Assembly: GCA_002292185.1 (NCBI GenBank)
Contig: DBBL01000036.1
Location: forward strand, 1,179 to 7,332
DNA: 6,154 nucleotides
Origin: Akkermansiaceae bacterium UBA985
Lineage (GTDB): Bacteria; Verrucomicrobiota; Verrucomicrobiia; Verrucomicrobiales; Akkermansiaceae
Direction of reading: 5' to 3'
The number at the start of each line of letters is the position of its first letter. Position 1 is the first letter of the stretch. Below, piece by piece: positions 4,401 through 6,154 of this stretch. Under the pieces are notes generated by a model, which ran no database searches, was not told where the DNA came from, and saw nothing but the letters and a program-made list of their open reading frames with translations. The position numbers were made by a program, and so were the translations under genes.

Positions 4401-6154
4401 TAGCCATCGTTAACGACAAAATGTATGTCGCTGGCGGCCGCGATTCCAGTAGTTCTGATTTGTTTGGTTCCGTCATTGGCGAGGTTGACGTCTACGATTT
4501 TGCATCCAATACATGGGACACACTGCCTGATGACATTCCGACCAAACGTGCAGGAGCGGCAGCGGTGACCTACAACGGAGAATTCATTGTTATAGGTGGC
4601 GAGAGCTCTCAGGTCACAGCGCATAATGAAGTAGAAGCTCTCAACCCGCAGACTAATACATGGCGCTCACTGGCACCACTCAACCTTGGCAGACACGCAA
4701 CTCAGGCCATTGTCGACAACGGAGCCATTTACATTGCTGCAGGCTCCAAGACACAAGGGGCTAACGAAATCGGCTCAAGTGAAGCCTTCTTTCAGGAAAT
4801 TTATCAAGTGAATGGGATACTTGCTCCTACTGAAAATCCACTCGATCCCGGCATCCTCAAAGCTAGCCCCTCTTCTCTTAATTTTAAAGCGGCAGCTGGG
4901 CTATCTCCTCAGTCAAAAAAAATCATCCTAAGTAACATCGGAGGAAATCAAGCTATTACAGTAAACGATATTACGATTTCCGGATATGTCGGAATCGAAT
5001 TAAATATCGCCCAATCTTTGCCCGCAATTATTGCTCCCAATCAGACAATGACGTTTGAAGTTGTTTTTGATTCAAGCTTACCCGGAGAAAAGACCGGCGA
5101 TATTTATGTGCAGCATGAAGGGGCAAACGATGATCTCATCATTCCCCTAAGTGGAGAGCCTTACATTCTCTATCGTGTCAATGCGGGCGCAGGCCAACTC
5201 AGCGCCATTGACGGCGATCCCGTCAATTGGAGTGGAGATACATCAGCCTCGCCATCGAGCTATGTTAATAGCTCACAAACCAACAATACCTATTCTGTAA
5301 ACAATACAATAACCGCGGGGCCTTCTGTGCCAAGCAGCGTTCCCTTGACCCTTTTCAAAAGCGAGCGCTGGGATAATTCTTCCTCGCCTGAAATGCAGTG
5401 GAACTTCCCGGTAAGCAATGGCAACTACGAAGTGCGCCTCTACTTTGCAGAAACCTTTTCAGGCACAGGATCTCCTGGCAAGCGTGTCTTTGATGTCGTC
5501 ATTGAAGACCTGCTCGCGCTCGACAATTACGATGTGGTTGCCGAGGCCGGAGCCATGTTTGTCGGCGTGATGCAAAACTTTGAGGTCGAGGTCACCGATG
5601 AGTTGCTGACCATTGATCTACTTCACGTCATTGAAAACCCAGCTATCAAAGGCATCGAGATTATTAGCCTTAATGGTAGCACCGGAGGCCCAGTCAACAA
5701 TGCTCCAACCATTACATCAATCAACGACCAGACCAACATCATAGAGGATCCCGTCAGCCTTCAAGTGACGGCTTCGGATGATGATGGCGATACGCTGCTC
5801 TATACTGCTTCAGGCCTGCCCGCCGGCTTGTCTATTGATCTTTCCTCCGGGCTCATTGCAGGAACCATCACCAGTGGGGCTGATCTCAACTCTCCCTATA
5901 CGGTCACCGTCACCGTCACCGATAACGGTAGCCCGCAAGAAGGTGCCAACACCTTCTTTAACTGGACCGTTAACGCTATCAACATTGCTCCGACAATCAT
6001 ATCGATCATCGACCAAACCAACACCGTGGCAGATCTTATTAGCCTTCAGGTGACTGCCTCTGATAGTGATGGCAATGCGCTGAGCTATAGTGCCTCAGGC
6101 CTGCCTGCAGGCTTATCGATCTCGCCCTCTTCCGGGCTCATTTCCGGAACCATC
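1334..6154 (+). CDS. giant secreted multidomain protein: PQQ-type propeller, TSP3, LamG-like, kelch, ASH, malectin, Ig-like repeats (C-terminus off window)
   Basis: One frame stays open for 1607 codons from the ATG at 1334 to the right edge. An in-frame TAA at 1316-1318 makes this ATG the first possible one. The order is: signal peptide (about 1-30), soluble sugar-dehydrogenase-like propeller (33-528), acidic calcium-binding repeats (546-604), a LamG/concanavalin-like region (613-845), a six-blade kelch propeller (854-1160), an ASH or choice-of-anchor-D domain (1175-1276), malectin (1277-1446) and Ig-like putative repeats (from 1456). The protein should be exported by Sec and be extracellular or attached to the surface. 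Carbohydrate binding, perhaps with sugar oxidation, is inferred from the domains; no substrate can be named. The anchoring or sorting signal would be at the missing C-terminus. There is no good Shine-Dalgarno: the nearest, AGG at 1313-1315, is 18 bases away. The end is a window cut, not a truncation of the gene. Confidence 0.93.
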   Translation, partial: MPHSSPLLKNTFLALVLSALALFSTQELHAAINFNSSGLQGESLNNPTSLQFGPDGRLYVSQQDGTIFVYTISRQGSNNYVVTNVETILLVKNMLNHNDDGTINAGLGKRQVTGILLSGTAQQPVLYVSSSDPREGGPSGDLNLDTNSGVISRLIWNGNGWDKVDLVRGLPRSEENHSVNGMQLDESSNTLYLAVGGSTNAGSPSQNFASLTEYAYSCAILSIDLDAIDAMPTQTDFGGLAFYKYDLPTLDDPDRETSSDLNDPWGGNDGLNQAKLVVDGPVQIYASGFRNAYDFLITRLPGKEGRMYTVDNGPNGGWGGHPDGEGPPVDGVSNATNQYLIGEPGSNGPGTGGDAKVNNKDNLHFVTEGFYGGHPTPIRANPSSAGLYTNDTDTASQGTWRTQASDLPIDWPPVPPSMVNPLEGDYLQPGVDDNALATFGSSTNGIAEYTASNFAGELQGDLILASFGGNLERIQLNATGDEATNVSTFASNFGSLPLDVVAQGDDEPFPGTIWAATYGSDNISIFEPADYDGGNDFVCNGVYDFNIDEDGDGYSNAEEIDNGTNPCSASDVPADFDRDIVSDLYDLDDDNDGILDTQDPYPQDKYNGRSTSIPLDYPMLNGDPGTGFYGLGFTGLMSNGTDDYLALLRDELLIPGGTAGVLTIDGVTQTSAFEGQNNQENALQFGIDVNSTSGAFLIHVRMAGDVFGSIIPTDGRSAGAYIGTGDQDNYLMFAAVATSSGPELTLVHENNAVAETLTPLPNITSLTQLVNLNLFFLVDPGLGTVQPQYSIDGGPVTNLGAPIPLSGNLLSTLQGTDALAVGVIASATNDDGDFTAQWDFIDVTPVASDALGDWNNLAPAEPAPPSCECHENAYVKAGNKYYLIGGRGDGRSVQIYDPVVSTWSSGASLPIQMHHFQAVESDGLIYVVGAWTGEFPNEQNLDTVYIYNPAIDSWRVGPAIPGDRNRGSTGAIAYKGKIYVVAGNDGGHNTGATLVSWFDEFDPATGTWTQLADAPRGRDHFQVAIVNDKMYVAGGRDSSSSDLFGSVIGEVDVYDFASNTWDTLPDDIPTKRAGAAAVTYNGEFIVIGGESSQVTAHNEVEALNPQTNTWRSLAPLNLGRHATQAIVDNGAIYIAAGSKTQGANEIGSSEAFFQEIYQVNGILAPTENPLDPGILKASPSSLNFKAAAGLSPQSKKIILSNIGGNQAITVNDITISGYVGIELNIAQSLPAIIAPNQTMTFEVVFDSSLPGEKTGDIYVQHEGANDDLIIPLSGEPYILYRVNAGAGQLSAIDGDPVNWSGDTSASPSSYVNSSQTNNTYSVNNTITAGPSVPSSVPLTLFKSERWDNSSSPEMQWNFPVSNGNYEVRLYFAETFSGTGSPGKRVFDVVIEDLLALDNYDVVAEAGAMFVGVMQNFEVEVTDELLTIDLLHVIENPAIKGIEIISLNGSTGGPVNNAPTITSINDQTNIIEDPVSLQVTASDDDGDTLLYTASGLPAGLSIDLSSGLIAGTITSGADLNSPYTVTVTVTDNGSPQEGANTFFNWTVNAINIAPTIISIIDQTNTVADLISLQVTASDSDGNALSYSASGLPAGLSISPSSGLISGTI
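1430..2917 (+). other. domain: soluble PQQ glucose/sorbosone dehydrogenase-like beta-propeller
   Basis: Residues about 33-528 contain repeated strand motifs of the form FGPDGRLYVSQQDG, which starts the first blade near residue 50. Two blocks match the soluble PQQ-dependent glucose dehydrogenase family. ENHSVNGMQL (H177) lies where the family has its catalytic-base histidine, just before a strand ending in LYLAVGG. YASGFRNAYDF (R290, N291), followed by MYTVDNGPN (307-315), matches the family's G-[HFL]-RN-P block and the next D/E-x-GPN block, which contact PQQ and calcium in known structures. The domain is therefore possibly active. Many proteins annotated this way have never been tested, and some use the fold only for binding. 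Blade 1 directly follows the signal peptide. Confidence 0.75.
2969..3145 (+). other. domain: thrombospondin type 3-like calcium-binding acidic repeats
   Basis: Residues about 546-604 hold two acidic loops. The first reads NIDEDGDGYSNAEEIDNGTN, a DxDxDG loop followed by a short helix-like EE-I/L-x-x-GT-x-P segment. The second is DLDDDNDGILDTQDPYPQD. This pattern is typical of TSP3 repeats, which bind calcium and act as stiff linkers between extracellular domains. Cysteines C539 and C567 flank the first loop and may form a disulfide. A dockerin would need two similar helix-loop units of about 22 residues, which is not seen. Confidence 0.85.
3170..3868 (+). other. domain: LamG/concanavalin-like region of unknown ligand
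   Basis: Residues about 613-845 start with DYPMLNGDPGTGFYGLGFTG and end with FTAQWDFIDVTP. The alternation of hydrophobic and polar residues, the many glycines and the final strand with W838 suggest a jelly-roll beta-sandwich like those found in LamG or DUF1349-type domains. In my recollection of similar secreted proteins, a segment of this kind often sits between a sugar-dehydrogenase-like propeller and a kelch or malectin part. I see no specific catalytic motif. A glycan-binding role is inferred only from the fold type. Confidence 0.5.
3893..4810 (+). other. domain: six-blade kelch beta-propeller
   Basis: Residues about 854-1159 contain six repeats of 40-55 residues. Each has a hydrophobic strand (KYYLIGGRG, LIYVVGAWTG, KIYVVAGNDGG, KMYVAGGRD, EFIVIGGES, AIYIAAGS). 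In blades 1 to 5 a Y/V-x-x-x-P/F-x-x-x-x-W pattern follows, with VQIYDPVVSTW, VYIYNPAIDSW, FDEFDPATGTW, VDVYDFASNTW and VEALNPQTNTW. The kelch double glycine is kept in blades 1 (G885-G886), 4 (G1034-G1035) and 5 (G1088-G1089) and is altered in 2, 3 and 6. The motifs HHFQAV, RDHFQ and GRHATQA look like those of a conserved kelch family seen in other large secreted bacterial proteins. A kelch propeller mainly binds proteins or glycans; I see no galactose-oxidase copper ligands. Confidence 0.88.
4856..5161 (+). other. domain: ASH / choice-of-anchor-D Ig-like domain
   Basis: Residues about 1175-1276 begin LKASPSSLNFKAAAG, continue with a KKIILSNIGGNQAITVNDI stretch, a block of APNQTMTFEVVFDSS type, and end in LIIPLSGEP. 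This is the usual sequence of ASPM-SPD-2-Hydin (ASH)-type domains: a SPSSLNF strand, an L-x-N-x-G turn, a P-x-x-x-x-x-F-x-V-x-F strand and a closing I-P-L-x-G-x strand. It is a seven-strand Ig-like spacer or binding module between kelch and malectin. Confidence 0.8.
5162..5671 (+). other. domain: malectin-like carbohydrate-binding module
   Basis: Residues about 1277-1446 begin with YRVNAGAG (1280-1287), the usual malectin opening. Later come LFKSERWD, the diagnostic GNYEVRLYFAE (1363-1373), GKRVFDVVIED and the closing block NPAIKGIEIISL. All the signature blocks are in the right order and the length, about 170 residues, is normal. Malectin modules bind di- and oligosaccharides; in bacteria they occur mostly in secreted carbohydrate-active or surface proteins. 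The ligand here cannot be read from the sequence. Confidence 0.87.
5696..6154 (+). repeat. tandem Ig-like (putative Ig, He_PIG/cadherin-like) repeats, about 285-bp period, second copy cut by window edge
   Basis: Two copies of a 95-residue unit follow the malectin domain. Copy 1 runs from about residue 1456 and copy 2 from about 1551. Both have N-x-APTI, D-Q-T-N, SLQVTASD, a G-D/N-x-L-x-Y segment, ASGLPAGLSI and SSGL-I-x-GTI; copy 1 continues with YTVTVTVTDNGSPQEGANTFFNWTV. Codons 5756-5869 and 6041-6154 align without gaps at exactly 285 bases. By hand I count 89 identical bases of 114 and 30 identical residues of 38. Such repeats act as spacers or adhesion stalks. More copies may lie beyond the right edge. 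Confidence 0.88.

Noticed and set aside
4364..4624. 86-codon minus-strand frame
   Set aside because: Antisense to kelch blades 4 and 5, whose motifs are clear on the plus strand; the minus-strand product resembles nothing.
5903..5920. Three tandem GTCACC hexamers as a microsatellite of interest
   Set aside because: They encode the alternating Val-Thr of a beta-strand in the Ig-like repeat, which is ordinary for this fold; three units are too few to suggest phase variation.

Overview
The window holds the start of a 5-oxoprolinase operon on the minus strand (left sixth) and, divergently transcribed, the first 1607 codons of one very large secreted multidomain protein that fills the rest and runs off the right edge. 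The protein style suggests a free-living, probably aquatic, heterotrophic bacterium that handles polysaccharides. The signal peptide is followed by a sugar-dehydrogenase-type propeller, calcium-binding acidic repeats, a kelch propeller, a malectin domain and tandem Ig-like repeats. Such stacks are common in Verrucomicrobiota, Planctomycetota and Bacteroidota; Verrucomicrobiota is my preferred guess, but nothing here proves it. Base composition is mixed, with a visibly more A+T-rich gap between the two transcription units. Starts lack strong Shine-Dalgarno sequences.

Layout. 1-297 (minus): N-terminal 99 codons of pxpB, cut by the left edge. 294-1010 (minus): complete pxpA, joined to pxpB by an ATGA stop/start overlap. 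1011-1333: divergent intergenic region with two inverted repeats (1078-1093 and 1158-1170) and a weak candidate promoter facing right. 1334-6154 (plus): the giant open reading frame, with an in-frame stop 18 bases upstream of its ATG and no internal stop.

How the parts work. PxpA and PxpB, with PxpC presumably just beyond the left edge, would form the cytosolic ATP-dependent enzyme that turns 5-oxoproline (pyroglutamate) into glutamate. The giant protein would be exported by Sec and act outside the cytoplasm: a possibly catalytic PQQ-type propeller at the N-terminus, followed by binding and spacer domains. No functional link between the two units is visible; they share only the intergenic region. 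No RNA gene, mobile element or CRISPR array was seen. No clearly new biological system is present. The most interesting object is the giant protein, whose first propeller keeps the key His and Arg-Asn residues of soluble PQQ glucose dehydrogenases.
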